Notes: generated by a model not told the origin, from the letters alone. A stretch of 64,000 nucleotides of DNA from Motiliproteus coralliicola (GCF_003345655.1 NZ_QQOH01000004.1:186001-250000); one strand, 5' to 3'; counted from the first letter of the stretch, positions 1 to 9,053 are shown. A program made the numbers and translations.

Positions 1-1
1 A

Positions 2-148
2 CTGTGCCAGAACCGGGATCGGTACTGGCAGCGCTATCTGGATCAACTCGAGCAGGCCGGTGCCAGCCGCGAGCCACAGCCGGGCGACAATCAACCCAAA
101 CCGGCAGCCCGCGGCTGCGGTGGTGGCGGCTGCGGCGGAGGGCGGTAA
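2..148 (+). CDS. DUF971-family protein, C-terminal end only (partial)
   Basis: Reading in frame from base 2, the sequence gives 48 residues to a TAA at 146-148, and the gene starts outside the window. The visible part contains NRDRYWQRYLDQLEQAGASR, which resembles the end of DUF971 proteins (gamma-butyrobetaine hydroxylase N-terminal-like, often encoded near hslU and the ubi genes in pseudomonads). It finishes in a Cys/Gly-rich tail, GCGGGGCGGGR. The stop lies 2 bp before the ATG of ubiJ, so the two are probably co-transcribed. The family call rests on a short fragment from memory and is tentative; function is unknown. Confidence 0.5.
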   Translation: MCQNRDRYWQRYLDQLEQAGASREPQPGDNQPKPAARGCGGGGCGGGR

Positions 149-150
149 CG

Positions 151-759
151 ATGCTGAAATCCTGGCTGGAAAGCGAAGCCGGCATCCTGCTGGAGCTGAG
201 CATCAATAAAGCGATTGCCCGGGATCCGGTAGCTCAACGGCGATTGGCCGACCTCCAAGGTAAGCGCCTGCGTCTGCTGCTACCTTTCCCCGCCTTGAAC
301 CTGGTGGTCGAGTTGGGGCCAGAAGGGGTCAATCTGTGCGATGGGGCTGCCATCGAACAGGTCGACTGCGAGATCGAAGGCAGCGCCTCCGAGCTGCTGG
401 CATTGATGATGGATCCGCAACTGGCCTTCGAAGGTCGGGTCGAGCTGCGCGGCGATACCCTGCTGGCCAATCAGCTACGACAGATAGCCCAGCAACTGGA
501 TCTGGATTGGGGTGGGCTGATTGGTGATTGCATCGGTGATGCCCCTGCCCAGGTACTACTGAACCTGCTTAACAAGGGGCGTAGCAACCTGAAAGATGCC
601 TCCAATAACCTGCTAGACGATCTGGATAACTGGCTCCACGAGGAGATCCGGGTGCAGCCGAGTCGGGCTGAGCTGGAGGGCTTCTACGACGAAGTCGATC
701 AGCTGCGGTTGGATGCGGATCGATTACGGGCGCGGATTGAGAGGTTGGAACAAGGTTAG
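151..759 (+). CDS. ubiJ: UbiJ, ubiquinone biosynthesis accessory factor (SCP2 domain)
   Basis: The product is 202 residues, close to the roughly 200 of E. coli UbiJ. An SCP2-type lipid-binding domain covers about residues 10-115, and the C-terminus has the family's charged helical end (PSRAELEGFYDEVDQLRLDA and on to IERLEQG). UbiJ is a non-catalytic member of the aerobic ubiquinone synthesis complex and binds the lipid intermediates. The ATG at 151 is chosen because the upstream 49 in-frame codons overlap the DUF971 gene and are low-complexity Arg/Gly sequence. In most relatives ubiJ lies between ubiE and ubiB; here neither is adjacent, and repeat copy A follows directly. Confidence 0.8.
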   Translation: MLKSWLESEAGILLELSINKAIARDPVAQRRLADLQGKRLRLLLPFPALNLVVELGPEGVNLCDGAAIEQVDCEIEGSASELLALMMDPQLAFEGRVELRGDTLLANQLRQIAQQLDLDWGGLIGDCIGDAPAQVLLNLLNKGRSNLKDASNNLLDDLDNWLHEEIRVQPSRAELEGFYDEVDQLRLDADRLRARIERLEQG

Positions 760-812
760 CTCTAAACCTTGTTGTTTTTCCTGGGATATTTGATTGTTCG
801 ATAGTGTTGATT

Positions 813-1273
813 ACGCTCTCTCGAGCGCCTTCATTCTTTTCGCATTGCGGAAAAGAACGAAGCAAGAAAACGCTAGCCCGATGACTTGTCGGCTTCGCCG
901 ATCCCCTTCACATAGTCCTCGTAAATGGGCACCGATTGAACTCGGCCTACGGCCTCAGACAGTAATCGGTGCTGATCCATTTCCAAAGCCAATGCTCGGC
1001 TACGTCAAGGGCGGTTGAGTCCGAGCCAGCCGACACCACGCTTTCTCAGGATTAACACCCACTTCCCCTTTTGCGCCGGTGAGCATTGATCGGATCGATG
1101 GATCAGCGAAGACGGCTGTCTGAGTGAGCGTAGCGAGCGAGTTTCCGTCATAGCCCATCGGGCAGTTCAACGCGCAACGAAGTCGGCGAAGCCGACCAAG
1201 CAAGTGGGGCGGCTTTTCTTTGGTTCGGTTTCTTTTGCCCGGGCAAAAGAAATGAACGCGCTCGGGGGAGCGC
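813..1273. repeat. Dispersed structured repeat, copy A
   Basis: About 461 bp with inverted ends. The left end is acgctctctcgagcgc (813-828) followed by a hairpin TTCTTTTC/GAAAAGAA; the right end has a 12-bp perfect palindrome arm TTTCTTTTGCCC/GGGCAAAAGAAA and gcgctcgggggagcgc (1258-1273). Just inside each end lies a small hairpin, TCGGC-TTC-GCCGA on the left and GTCGGC-GAA-GCCGAC on the right, again in inverted arrangement. The body is highly similar to copies B (48853-49387) and C (49454-49907), in the same orientation. Only short unconvincing reading frames occur on either strand. It fills most of the 568-bp gap between ubiJ and the FAH gene. Confidence 0.9.
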
Positions 1274-1327
1274 AATAAAAACTATCCGCCAACGCATTAA
1301 TCCAGAGCTGACGCAAAAGCCTAGCAA

Positions 1328-2017
1328 TCAGAGCACTTCCGTCCGCCATTCCTTCAATAACTTCTCACCCTCCAACAACCGCAACTCCAACTGCTGCCCA
1401 ACCTGCAGTTGGCCAACCCCCGCCGGGGTGCCGGTCAGCACCAGATCTCCCGGCTGCAGGGTAAAATGGCGACTGATATAGGCCAGCAGTTCGGCAATGG
1501 GGGTGATCATCTGCCGGGCCGATCCATCCTGGCGTAACTCTGAATCGAGCAGGAGCTGGAGCCGACAGTCATCGAGGCTCTCAATAGACTCGAGCGGCAC
1601 TAGCGGGCTGATAGGGCAGCTGCCGTCGAATGCTTTGGCCAGCTCCCAGGGGTGGCCTTTTTGCTTTAGCTCGCTCTGCAGCTCCCGCAGGGTCAGGTCC
1701 AGCCCCAGCCCGACGGCGGCGATGGCGTCACAGGCCTGCTCAGGTCTGGCTCGGGTCAGTGGTTGGCCGATCAGCAGTGCCAGTTCGGTTTCGAAATGGG
1801 TCGGGCCGCGTTCGGGGTCGAGCTGAATCGGTTGGCACAGGTCGACCAACGCCGTGGCCGGTTTGATAAACAGCAGTGGCCGTTCGGGCACCGGGTTGTT
1901 CAGTTCGCGGGCGTGCTCGGCGTAGTTGCGGCCGACGCAGACCACTTTGCCGACCGGCAAATCCAGTTTGTTTCCCTGACTGTCCCGATGGTGGTAATTC
2001 GAGGGTGATAGATCCAT
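1328..2017 (-). CDS. Fumarylacetoacetate hydrolase (FAH) family protein
   Basis: The product is 229 residues, the size of the single-domain FAH proteins (YcgM/acylpyruvase type). The start of the fold reads GKVVCVGRNYAEHARELNN; metal-binding acids lie in THFETELALLIG, and the conserved end VLTGTPAGVGQL is present. Such enzymes hydrolyse or decarboxylate 2,4-diketo acids with Mg2+ or Mn2+; the substrate here cannot be told, with acylpyruvate or oxaloacetate as candidates. It is the downstream gene of a likely two-gene unit with the gamma-carbonic anhydrase gene, 6 bp apart. The ATG at 2017 is the first in frame. Confidence 0.85.
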   Translation of the reverse strand: MDLSPSNYHHRDSQGNKLDLPVGKVVCVGRNYAEHARELNNPVPERPLLFIKPATALVDLCQPIQLDPERGPTHFETELALLIGQPLTRARPEQACDAIAAVGLGLDLTLRELQSELKQKGHPWELAKAFDGSCPISPLVPLESIESLDDCRLQLLLDSELRQDGSARQMITPIAELLAYISRHFTLQPGDLVLTGTPAGVGQLQVGQQLELRLLEGEKLLKEWRTEVL

Positions 2018-2023
2018 GGCCGC

Positions 2024-2572
2024 TTATTCCTCGCTGGCGTAGGGCTCGCTCAGGTGCTTGTCCTTGAGTTTGACGTAGTTGCCGGCGGTGTAGGTGAAGA
2101 AACTCATCTCCTTGTCGGTCAGCTTGCGCACCTGCTTGGCCGGGCGGCCGACGTAGAGGTGGCCACTCTCGAGTGTTTTTCCGGGCGGCACCAGCGAACC
2201 GGCCCCGATCACCACGTCATCTTCGACCACCGCGCCGTCCATCACCATTGCGCCCATGCCCACCAGTACCCGGTCACCGATGGTGCAACCGTGCAGCATC
2301 GCCTGGTGACCGACGGTGACATCGGAGCCGATGATCAACGGGAAGCCATCCGGGTTGTAGGGGCCGGCGTGGGTGATATGCAGTACCGAGCCGTCCTGGA
2401 TGCTGGTTCGGGCGCCGATGCGGATACGGTGCATGTCGCCACGCACGACGACCAGCGGCCAGATCGAGCTGTCATCGCCGATTTCGACATCGCCGAGCAC
2501 CACGGCGCTGGGGTCAACCAGCACTCGCTGGCCGAGTTTGGGGGTCATACCTTGGTAACTGCGGATTTTCAT
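2024..2572 (-). CDS. Gamma-carbonic anhydrase-like hexapeptide-repeat protein (YrdA/PaaY family)
   Basis: The product is 182 residues with a left-handed beta-helix of hexapeptide repeats (VLGDVEIGDDSSIWPLVVV and on). The three zinc-ligand histidines of the gamma class appear in VLHITHAG and VTVGHQAMLHG. A C-terminal helix (RKLTDKEMSFFTYTAGNYVK) is typical of the family. It is a cytosolic trimer; some members hydrate CO2, while others have no measured activity, so the reaction is not certain. It precedes the FAH gene on the same strand and diverges from prlC, with 84 bp between the starts. Confidence 0.85.
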   Translation of the reverse strand: MKIRSYQGMTPKLGQRVLVDPSAVVLGDVEIGDDSSIWPLVVVRGDMHRIRIGARTSIQDGSVLHITHAGPYNPDGFPLIIGSDVTVGHQAMLHGCTIGDRVLVGMGAMVMDGAVVEDDVVIGAGSLVPPGKTLESGHLYVGRPAKQVRKLTDKEMSFFTYTAGNYVKLKDKHLSEPYASEE

Positions 2573-2656
2573 GCCGGGCAGGCTCCAGTAAACTGCGGGG
2601 ATGCCATTATGGCTTCATCCGGAGCCTCGATCCATTAGCGCCAAGTCGGAATCTCT

Positions 2657-4714
2657 ATGACCAACCCGCTGTTGCAATCCCACACCTTCCCTCCCTTCCA
2701 ACAGATCCAGCCGGATCAGATCGAGCCGGCGTTTGACCAGCTGCTGGCCGATGCCCGCGCCGAGTTGGATAAACTGCTGCAGGATCCTCCCTGCGACTGG
2801 ACCCTGGTTCAACAGCTCGAAGCGATCGAGGATCGGCTCGGCCAGGCCTGGTCGCCGGTGAGTCATATGAATTCGGTGGTTAACAGTGACGAGCTGCGTC
2901 AGGCCTATAACGCGGTGCTGCCGAAGCTGACCGAATACCACACCGAGATGGGCCAGAACGAGGCGCTGTTCAATGCCTATCGGGAGTTGGCCGACAGCGA
3001 TGGCTTCGCCGATCTGGCGCAGTCGCAGCGGACCCTGGTGGAGCACGCGCTGCGGGACTTCCGCCTGTCCGGCATCGACCTGCCCGACCCGCAGCGTAGT
3101 CGTTACGGTGAGTTGAAGAAGCGACTGTCGGAGCTGACCAGCAAGTTCTCCGAAAACGTGCTCGATGCCACCAACGGCTGGAGCAAGCAGCTGGATAACA
3201 AGGAGGTGCTGACCGGTCTGCCCGACAGCGCCATCGACGCGGCGGCCCAGGCCGCTCAGGCCCGGGAACTGGACGGCTATCTGTTGACGCTGGATTTTCC
3301 CAGCTACTTTGCCGTGATCAGCTACGCCGATGATCGTGAACTGCGACGGGAGGTCTACGAGGCGTTCTCGACCCGGGCGTCGGATCAGGGTCCCCACGCC
3401 GGACAGTGGGACAACGGTCCGCTGATCGATGAGATCCTGGTGTTGCGCCATGAGCTGGCCCAGTTGCTCGGTTTTGCCAACTACGCCGACTACTCGCTGG
3501 CGACCAAGATGGCCGAAAGCAGCGACCAGGTGGTCGGCTTCCTCCGCGATCTGGCCAGCAAGAGCCGATCGATGGCGCAGACCGAGCTGGACGAGCTGGC
3601 GGCGTTTGCCCGCGAGCAGGATGGGATCGATACCCTAGAAGCCTGGGATGTGGGCTACTACGGCGATAAATTGCGCCAGCAGCGCTATGCCCTGTCGCAG
3701 GAGCAGCTGCGCCCCTACTTCCCGGTCAACAAGGTGCTGGATGGCCTGTTCGGGATTGCAGCTGAGCTGTTTGATATCGAGGTTGAGGCCGAAGACTCCG
3801 AGGGGCTCTGGCACCCGGATGCCCGCCGCTTTGCGCTCAAGCGCGATGGCGAGGTGATCGCCCACTTCTACCTGGATCTCTATGCCCGCTCCCACAAGCG
3901 CGGCGGCGCCTGGATGGACGAGTGCCGGGTGCGACGCCGGCTCGATGACGGCGCGATGCAGCTACCGGTGGCCTACCTGGTCTGCAACTTCAATCCGCCG
4001 GTTGGCGATCAACCGGCACTGCTGACCCATAACGAGGTCACCACCCTGTTCCACGAGTTCGGCCATGGCCTGCACCATATGCTGACCCGGATCGAGTGGG
4101 CCGGGGTGTCCGGTATCAACGGGGTGGCCTGGGACGCGGTCGAATTGCCGAGCCAGTTCCTGGAGAACTGGTGCTGGGAGCCCCAGGCGCTGGCGCGGAT
4201 TTCGGGTCATTTCGAAACCGGCGAGCCGCTACCGGCCGAACTGCTGGAGGCGATGCTGGCGGCCAAGAACTTCCAATCCGGAATGCTGATGGTTCGGCAG
4301 CTGGAGTTTTCGCTGTTCGACTTCCTGCTGCACCGGGATTATCAACCGGCGTCTGAGGGACAATCGGCCACCGATGTACAGGCATTGTTGAATCAGGTTC
4401 GGGCCGAAACGGCGGTGGTACAAGCACCGGCCTTCAATCGCTTCCAGCACGGCTTCTCGCACATTTTCGCCGGTGGCTACGCAGCCGGGTATTACAGCTA
4501 CAAGTGGGCCGAGGTGCTGTCGGCCGATGCGTTCTCCCGCTTCGAAGAGGAGGGGGTGTTCAACAAAGAGACCGGGCGATCTTTCCTGCACGAGATTCTG
4601 GAGCAGGGCGGTTCGCGCGAGCCGATGGCGCTGTTCAAGGCGTTCCGGGGCCGTGAGCCCGAAGTCGATGCGCTGTTACGTCACAGCGGCATTCCTGCAG
4701 CGGGGGATAAGTAA
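2657..4714 (+). CDS. prlC: Oligopeptidase A (M3 metallopeptidase)
   Basis: The product is 685 residues, matching E. coli OpdA (680). The zinc motif HEFGH is at residues 466-470 (TTLFHEFGHGLHHML), with the third ligand region downstream (GVAWDAVELPSQFLENW). The N-terminal helical domain is complete. This cytosolic thimet-type peptidase degrades short peptides such as cleaved signal peptides. The stop overlaps the ATG of yheV (TAATGA), the same pairing as in many gammaproteobacteria. The ATG at 2657 has only a weak ribosome-binding site but aligns with the usual start (MTNPLLQ). Confidence 0.95.
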   Translation: MTNPLLQSHTFPPFQQIQPDQIEPAFDQLLADARAELDKLLQDPPCDWTLVQQLEAIEDRLGQAWSPVSHMNSVVNSDELRQAYNAVLPKLTEYHTEMGQNEALFNAYRELADSDGFADLAQSQRTLVEHALRDFRLSGIDLPDPQRSRYGELKKRLSELTSKFSENVLDATNGWSKQLDNKEVLTGLPDSAIDAAAQAAQARELDGYLLTLDFPSYFAVISYADDRELRREVYEAFSTRASDQGPHAGQWDNGPLIDEILVLRHELAQLLGFANYADYSLATKMAESSDQVVGFLRDLASKSRSMAQTELDELAAFAREQDGIDTLEAWDVGYYGDKLRQQRYALSQEQLRPYFPVNKVLDGLFGIAAELFDIEVEAEDSEGLWHPDARRFALKRDGEVIAHFYLDLYARSHKRGGAWMDECRVRRRLDDGAMQLPVAYLVCNFNPPVGDQPALLTHNEVTTLFHEFGHGLHHMLTRIEWAGVSGINGVAWDAVELPSQFLENWCWEPQALARISGHFETGEPLPAELLEAMLAAKNFQSGMLMVRQLEFSLFDFLLHRDYQPASEGQSATDVQALLNQVRAETAVVQAPAFNRFQHGFSHIFAGGYAAGYYSYKWAEVLSADAFSRFEEEGVFNKETGRSFLHEILEQGGSREPMALFKAFRGREPEVDALLRHSGIPAAGDK

Positions 4715-4980
4715 TGACCAAACCGATCAAGCGTTTTGTCGCCGGGGCGGTCTGTCCGCGCTGTGGTGAAATGGACAAATTGCGTACCTGGCGTGACGAG
4801 GTGCAAGAGCATCGTGAGTGTATCCAGTGCGGTTACACCGACGCGATGCGACTGGACGGCCTCAGCGGACCCGAAGAGATGGAGACCCGGGTCAACCAGC
4901 CACGCACGGCTGAGCCCCAATTGAACAGCGACGAGCAGGTGATCAACTTCGTGCCGATGCCGTCGAAAAACAAGCACTAA
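4714..4980 (+). CDS. yheV: YheV-family zinc-ribbon protein
   Basis: A small protein of 88 residues with two CxxC pairs forming a zinc ribbon: CPRCGEM near residue 14 and CIQCGY near residue 37. Length and start (MTKPIKRFVAGAVCPRCG) agree with the YheV family. Function is unknown; it is habitually encoded directly after prlC and is translationally coupled to it here by a 1-base overlap (ATG at 4714). A strong hairpin follows the stop. Confidence 0.88.
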   Translation: MTKPIKRFVAGAVCPRCGEMDKLRTWRDEVQEHRECIQCGYTDAMRLDGLSGPEEMETRVNQPRTAEPQLNSDEQVINFVPMPSKNKH

Positions 4981-5002
4981 AGCTGTTGCGCGAACCCGCG
5001 GG

Positions 5003-5041
5003 GTATAGACCGGAAAGCCGGTCTATACTGCGTTCTTTTTT
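5003..5041 (+). terminator. Intrinsic terminator after prlC-yheV
   Basis: A perfect 11-bp stem GTATAGACCGG (5003-5013) with loop AAAG and CCGGTCTATAC (5018-5028) is followed a few bases later by a run of T (5034-5041). It ends 24 bp before tag, so tag probably has its own promoter or depends on read-through. Confidence 0.65.
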
Positions 5042-5064
5042 ATCCAATCAGGGATGACCTGCCG

Positions 5065-5628
5065 ATGACCACACGTTGTGAATGGTGCTCCGCCAGTGAA
5101 CTCTACCAGCAATACCACGATCAGGAGTGGGGCGTACCGCTGCACGATGAGCAGCTGCTGTTCGAGTTTTTGATTCTCGAGGGAGCCCAGGCTGGGCTGA
5201 GTTGGATCACCATTCTGAACAAGCGCGAGCACTATCGTCGGGTCTACGATCAGTTTGATCCGGTCAAGGTGGCCGAATACGGCCCGGATAAGATCGAAGC
5301 GTTGTTGGCCGACCCGGGGATTGTCCGTAACCGCCTCAAGGTCGAGGCGTCGGTCTCCAATGCCCGCGCCTTTCTGGAGGTACAGAAGGAGTTCGGTAGT
5401 TTCGATGCCTATATCTGGGGATGGGTAGACAACCAGCCGATCCAGAATTCGTGGGCCTCGCTGGCCGAGGTACCGGCTTCCACCGAACTGGCCGTGCGGC
5501 TAAGCAAGGATCTGAAGAAACGCGGCTTCCGCTTTGTCGGTCCGACCATCTGCTACGCCTTTATGCAGGCCACCGGGATGGTCAACGACCACACCACCGA
5601 CTGTTTCCGCCACGAGCAACTCCAATGA
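5065..5628 (+). CDS. tag: DNA-3-methyladenine glycosylase I
   Basis: The product is 187 residues, the size of E. coli Tag. The zinc-binding residues of the family are visible: Cys5 (TRCEWC), the His in YQQYHDQEWG, and the C-terminal HTTDCFRH. The signature YHDQEWGVPLHDE and the helix-hairpin-helix area (LEGAQAGLSWITILNKREHY) are intact. It excises 3-methyladenine from alkylated DNA. The gene's TGA overlaps the ATG of the next gene, so it leads a three-gene set with two exporters. Confidence 0.95.
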   Translation: MTTRCEWCSASELYQQYHDQEWGVPLHDEQLLFEFLILEGAQAGLSWITILNKREHYRRVYDQFDPVKVAEYGPDKIEALLADPGIVRNRLKVEASVSNARAFLEVQKEFGSFDAYIWGWVDNQPIQNSWASLAEVPASTELAVRLSKDLKKRGFRFVGPTICYAFMQATGMVNDHTTDCFRHEQLQ

Positions 5629-6575
5629 CCGGCACTGCTGTTGAACCGCTGCAGCAGCGGCGGGCGGATCTGTTCGGGCTCGGTGCGGTACTCTGTTGGT
5701 CTACCGTCGCCACCGCGTTCAAGCTCAGTCTGGAGTATTTCAGCCCGGCCCAGTTGGTGCTGTTCGCCAGCCTCTTCTCGTGGTTGTTTCTCGGCGGTCT
5801 GTTGGCCTGGCGGGGGGAATTGACCGGCCTGTTTAGCCAGTTTCGTCAGCATTGGCGGATCAGCCTGCTGCTGGGGGCGCTGAATCCGACGCTGTACTAT
5901 CTGGTGTTGTTCCAGGCCTACGATCAGTTGCCGGCCCAGGAGGCCCAGGCGCTGAACTACACCTGGGCACTGACACTGTCGCTGTTGGCGGTGCCGTTGC
6001 TGGGGCACCGGCTTCGGCCGATCGAGTTGATCGCGGCGCTGGTCTGTTACAGCGGTGTGCTGGTGATTGCCACCCGAGGAGACCTACTGGGGCTGCAATT
6101 CGATAATCTGACAGGGGTGTTGCTGGCGCTGGCCAGTACCCTGATCTGGGCGTTGTACTGGATCCTGAATACCCGCGACACCCGCGAACCGGTGGCGAGT
6201 CTGTTTATGAATGTCAGCGTCGGTATCCTGTTGCTGCTGGTGTACTGCGCTCTGACCGGTGAGCTGAGCTCGTTGGATTGGCGCGGCCTCTGGGGCGCGG
6301 GCTATGTCGGCCTGTTCGAGATGGGACTGAGCTTCGTGTTCTGGCTGCTGGCGATGAAGCTGACCGGCAGCACCGCCCGTATCGCCAACCTGATCTTTAT
6401 CTCGCCGTTGCTGTCGCTGGTGCTGATCTCGACGATTCTGGATGAACCGATTCTGGCCTCCACCCTGGTCGGGTTGGGGCTGATTTTGACCGGGTTGGGC
6501 TTGCAGCGACTGGGTGCACCCAAGCCGGCAGCTCAAACATCCTCGGAATCCTCCTCTAAGGCCGACCGTCAATGA
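5625..6575 (+). CDS. EamA-family (DMT superfamily) transporter, first of a pair
   Basis: Starting at the ATG (5625) that overlaps the tag stop gives 316 residues with about ten hydrophobic segments arranged as two EamA halves (first half from ADLFGLGAVLCWSTVATAFK). A longer frame upstream lies inside tag and is rejected. EamA proteins export amino acids or other metabolites across the inner membrane; the substrate is unknown. The TGA overlaps the start of a second EamA gene (ATGA). The two products differ clearly in sequence, so this is not a recent duplication. Confidence 0.85.
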   Translation: MTGTAVEPLQQRRADLFGLGAVLCWSTVATAFKLSLEYFSPAQLVLFASLFSWLFLGGLLAWRGELTGLFSQFRQHWRISLLLGALNPTLYYLVLFQAYDQLPAQEAQALNYTWALTLSLLAVPLLGHRLRPIELIAALVCYSGVLVIATRGDLLGLQFDNLTGVLLALASTLIWALYWILNTRDTREPVASLFMNVSVGILLLLVYCALTGELSSLDWRGLWGAGYVGLFEMGLSFVFWLLAMKLTGSTARIANLIFISPLLSLVLISTILDEPILASTLVGLGLILTGLGLQRLGAPKPAAQTSSESSSKADRQ

Positions 6576-7447
6576 TCGCCAGCCAGTTTCAGGCGATTCC
6601 GGCCGGAATTCGCTACATGCTGCTGTCGGCGCTCGGTTTTGCGCTGATGGCGGCCTGCGTCAAGCAGGTGGCCGGCTACGGCATTCCGGTACTGGAGATC
6701 GTGGCGGCGCGGGCGTTGGTGTCGCTGTTGATCAGCTACCTGGACGTCAAGCGCAAGAAGATCTCCATCTGGGGACAACATCATACATTGCTGCTGGCGC
6801 GGGGTATTGTCGGCGCGTTGGCGTTGGTTTGTGTGTTTTATGCGGTCACGACCATGCCGTTGGCCAGTGCGACCTTGCTGCAGTACCTGCATCCGGCCTT
6901 TACCGCGGTGTTGGCCTGGCTGTTTCTGAAAGAGCGGATTCAGCGGGCCACCTTGCTCTGTATTTGTCTAAGCTTGGCCGGCCTGGTGGTGATCATCAAT
7001 CCTGGATTGCTGGCGCAGCAGGTCGGGTCGCTGCCGCCGCTGAGTTTGGTGGCGGCTTTGCTGGGATCGTTTGGCAGTGCGCTGGCCTACGTGATCGTTC
7101 GACGGCTGAGCCGGGTCGAAGACAGCTCGGTGATTATCTTCTATTTCCCTTTGATCGCGTTGCCGCTTTCGTTGTTGCTGCTTGGTGATGACTTTGTGAT
7201 GCCGGGGCCCGAGGCGTTTGGGTTGTTAGTGCTGGTGGGGATTTTCACCCAGCTGGGCCAGGTCGGACTGACCAAGGCGATGCAACATGAGTCGGCCGGC
7301 AAGGCGACCGCCTACTCCTACGTTCAGGTGATCTTCGCCTTTGTACTGGGGTGGGTGTTTTTCGAGGAGATCCCGTCGCTGGCGACCTGGCTTGGGGGCG
7401 CCCTCATTATTGGCGGGGCGCTGGTGAATGCCCTGGGTAAGCGTTGA
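6572..7447 (+). CDS. EamA-family (DMT superfamily) transporter, second of a pair
   Basis: The product is 291 residues with ten predicted transmembrane segments in two EamA repeats (RYMLLSALGFALMAACVKQV; second half from SLVAALLGSFGSALAYVIVR). The start at 6572 overlaps the preceding stop, implying translational coupling. Its best general resemblance is to the S-adenosylmethionine/drug-metabolite exporters annotated only as EamA. Whether the two proteins form a heterodimer, as small SMR pairs do, is speculation. Confidence 0.85.
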   Translation: MIASQFQAIPAGIRYMLLSALGFALMAACVKQVAGYGIPVLEIVAARALVSLLISYLDVKRKKISIWGQHHTLLLARGIVGALALVCVFYAVTTMPLASATLLQYLHPAFTAVLAWLFLKERIQRATLLCICLSLAGLVVIINPGLLAQQVGSLPPLSLVAALLGSFGSALAYVIVRRLSRVEDSSVIIFYFPLIALPLSLLLLGDDFVMPGPEAFGLLVLVGIFTQLGQVGLTKAMQHESAGKATAYSYVQVIFAFVLGWVFFEEIPSLATWLGGALIIGGALVNALGKR

Positions 7448-7472
7448 GCCGTGGTTGAGAACAACCCGGCTC
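7446..7472. terminator. Hairpin between convergent genes
   Basis: GAGCCG-t-GGTT, loop gagaac, AACC-CGGCTC form a 10-bp stem with one bulged base, exactly in the gap between the convergent EamA and znuB genes. There is no clear U-run on either side, so it is a weak bidirectional terminator at best. Confidence 0.45.
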
Positions 7473-8265
7473 AGACTGAAGGACGACGTACCAGTAGTTG
7501 GCTAAGTAGGAACAGCAGCGCCGCGCACACCACCACCGAAGGGCCGGCCGGCGTGTCCCACTGGTAGGAGGCAGCCAGGCCCAAACAAACCGAGACCATA
7601 CCGGTCAGACTGGCCATCGCAGCCATCCGCTCCGGCGTTGACGATAAACGCCGAGCCGCCGCCGCCGGGATAATCAGCAGCGAGGTGATCAGCAGTACAC
7701 CGATGATCTTCATCGCCACCGCGATCACGATTCCCACCAGCAGCATCAGTGCCAGGCGAACCTGAGTCACGTTCACCCCTTCGACCTGGGCCAACTCCTC
7801 GTCAATGGTGATCGCCAGCAGTGGGTTCCAGAGCTTGTACAGCATCCCCAACACCAGAATGCCGCCGCCGTAGATCCAATACAGATCCTCCTGACTGACC
7901 GCCAACAGATCGCCGAACAGATAGCCCATCAGATCGACCCGGACTTCCGGTAGGAAACTCAGTGCGACCAGCCCCAGCGACAGGGTGCTGTGGGCCATGA
8001 TGCCGAGCAGGGTATCGGTGGCGATAAAGCGTTTGCGTTGCAGCGACACCAGCAACAATGCCAACAGTACGCAGCAGAGGATCACCGCCAGGTTGAGGTC
8101 GATGTCGGCCAGGATCCCCAGTGCGATCCCGAGCAGTGCGGAATGGGCCAGGGTATCGCCGAAGTAGGCCATCCGGCGCCAGACCACGAAAGATCCCAGG
8201 GGGCCGGCAATCGCCGCGACCCCGAGGCCGCCCAGCAGCGCCCGAATCAGAAAGTCCGCCATCAA
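7471..8265 (-). CDS. znuB: Zinc ABC transporter permease ZnuB
   Basis: The product is 264 residues with about eight transmembrane segments, typical of the ABC-3 family permeases for Zn/Mn. Characteristic stretches include [20 protein letters not shown] and the cytoplasmic loop [13 protein letters not shown] that contacts the ATPase. It works in the inner membrane with ZnuC and a periplasmic ZnuA. The start overlaps the znuC stop by 4 bases. No znuA is found in the window. Confidence 0.92.
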   Translation of the reverse strand: MMADFLIRALLGGLGVAAIAGPLGSFVVWRRMAYFGDTLAHSALLGIALGILADIDLNLAVILCCVLLALLLVSLQRKRFIATDTLLGIMAHSTLSLGLVALSFLPEVRVDLMGYLFGDLLAVSQEDLYWIYGGGILVLGMLYKLWNPLLAITIDEELAQVEGVNVTQVRLALMLLVGIVIAVAMKIIGVLLITSLLIIPAAAARRLSSTPERMAAMASLTGMVSVCLGLAASYQWDTPAGPSVVVCAALLFLLSQLLVRRPSV

Positions 8266-9053
8266 TGTTCTCCTGCGCAGCAGTGGTCGTCGGGTTCGTG
8301 GGGGTGATCGCTGATGACGTTGCCGTGATCGTCGTGGCGGTGATTGTGGTGATGGTTATACACAGCCAGGGTATCGGCACCCTTGCGTCCGAACAGGGCG
8401 ATAAAGGCGGGGTCGTTGCTGACCTGCTGGGGGTGGCCCGAACAGCAGATGTGGTGATTCAGGCAGATCACGTTGTCGCTGCCAGCCATCACCAGGTGCA
8501 GATCGTGCGATACCATCAACACGCCGCAACCGAAGCGATCGCGCAGTTCGGCGATCAGGGCGTAGAGTTCAACCTGGCCGTTGACATCGACCCCCTGGAC
8601 CGGCTCATCCAGAATCAACAGGTCCGGCTGGCGAAGTAATGCCCGGGCTAGCAAGACACGCTGCATTTCGCCCCCCGACAGCTGCTGCATCGGGTTATCC
8701 ATCAGGTAGTCGGCACGAACCTGGGTCAGGGCATCGATCAGGTGCTGCTCCTGGTAGCGACCGGCCAGATGGAGGAAGCGGCGCACGGTCAGTGGCAGGG
8801 TAGGGTCGATGTGCAGCCGCTGCGGCATATAACCGATGCGCAGGCCGGGTTGGCGAATCAGCTTGCCACTATCGGGTTGGACTAAGCCCAGAATCAGTTT
8901 CACCAGGGTGGTCTTGCCACAGCCGTTGGGGCCGATCAGGGTGGTGATCTGACCGGGCTCCAAACGCAGGCTGATATCGGAAAGGAGCTGGCGCTGCTCC
9001 TGATGATCACCCAGGGCCAGATTGATCCGTTGCAGTTCGATCAGCGCGCCCAT
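8262..9053 (-). CDS. znuC: Zinc ABC transporter ATP-binding protein ZnuC
   Basis: The product is 263 residues. Walker A is GPNGCGKTT, the signature is LSGGEMQ, Walker B is LLILDEP, and the H-loop is VSHDLHLVM. The C-terminus is rich in His, Asp and Cys ([12 protein letters not shown], then HCC), as in many ZnuC proteins, and may bind zinc. The ATG at 9053 is preferred over an upstream start because it makes a TGATG overlap with zur and begins the family-like MGALIELQ. It powers ZnuB. Confidence 0.93.
   Translation of the reverse strand: MGALIELQRINLALGDHQEQRQLLSDISLRLEPGQITTLIGPNGCGKTTLVKLILGLVQPDSGKLIRQPGLRIGYMPQRLHIDPTLPLTVRRFLHLAGRYQEQHLIDALTQVRADYLMDNPMQQLSGGEMQRVLLARALLRQPDLLILDEPVQGVDVNGQVELYALIAELRDRFGCGVLMVSHDLHLVMAGSDNVICLNHHICCSGHPQQVSNDPAFIALFGRKGADTLAVYNHHHNHRHDDHGNVISDHPHEPDDHCCAGEH

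Noticed and set aside
794-1349. Short frames in repeat copy A on both strands
   Set aside because: They follow the repeat, recur with shifts in copies B and C, and have no start signals or protein-like composition.
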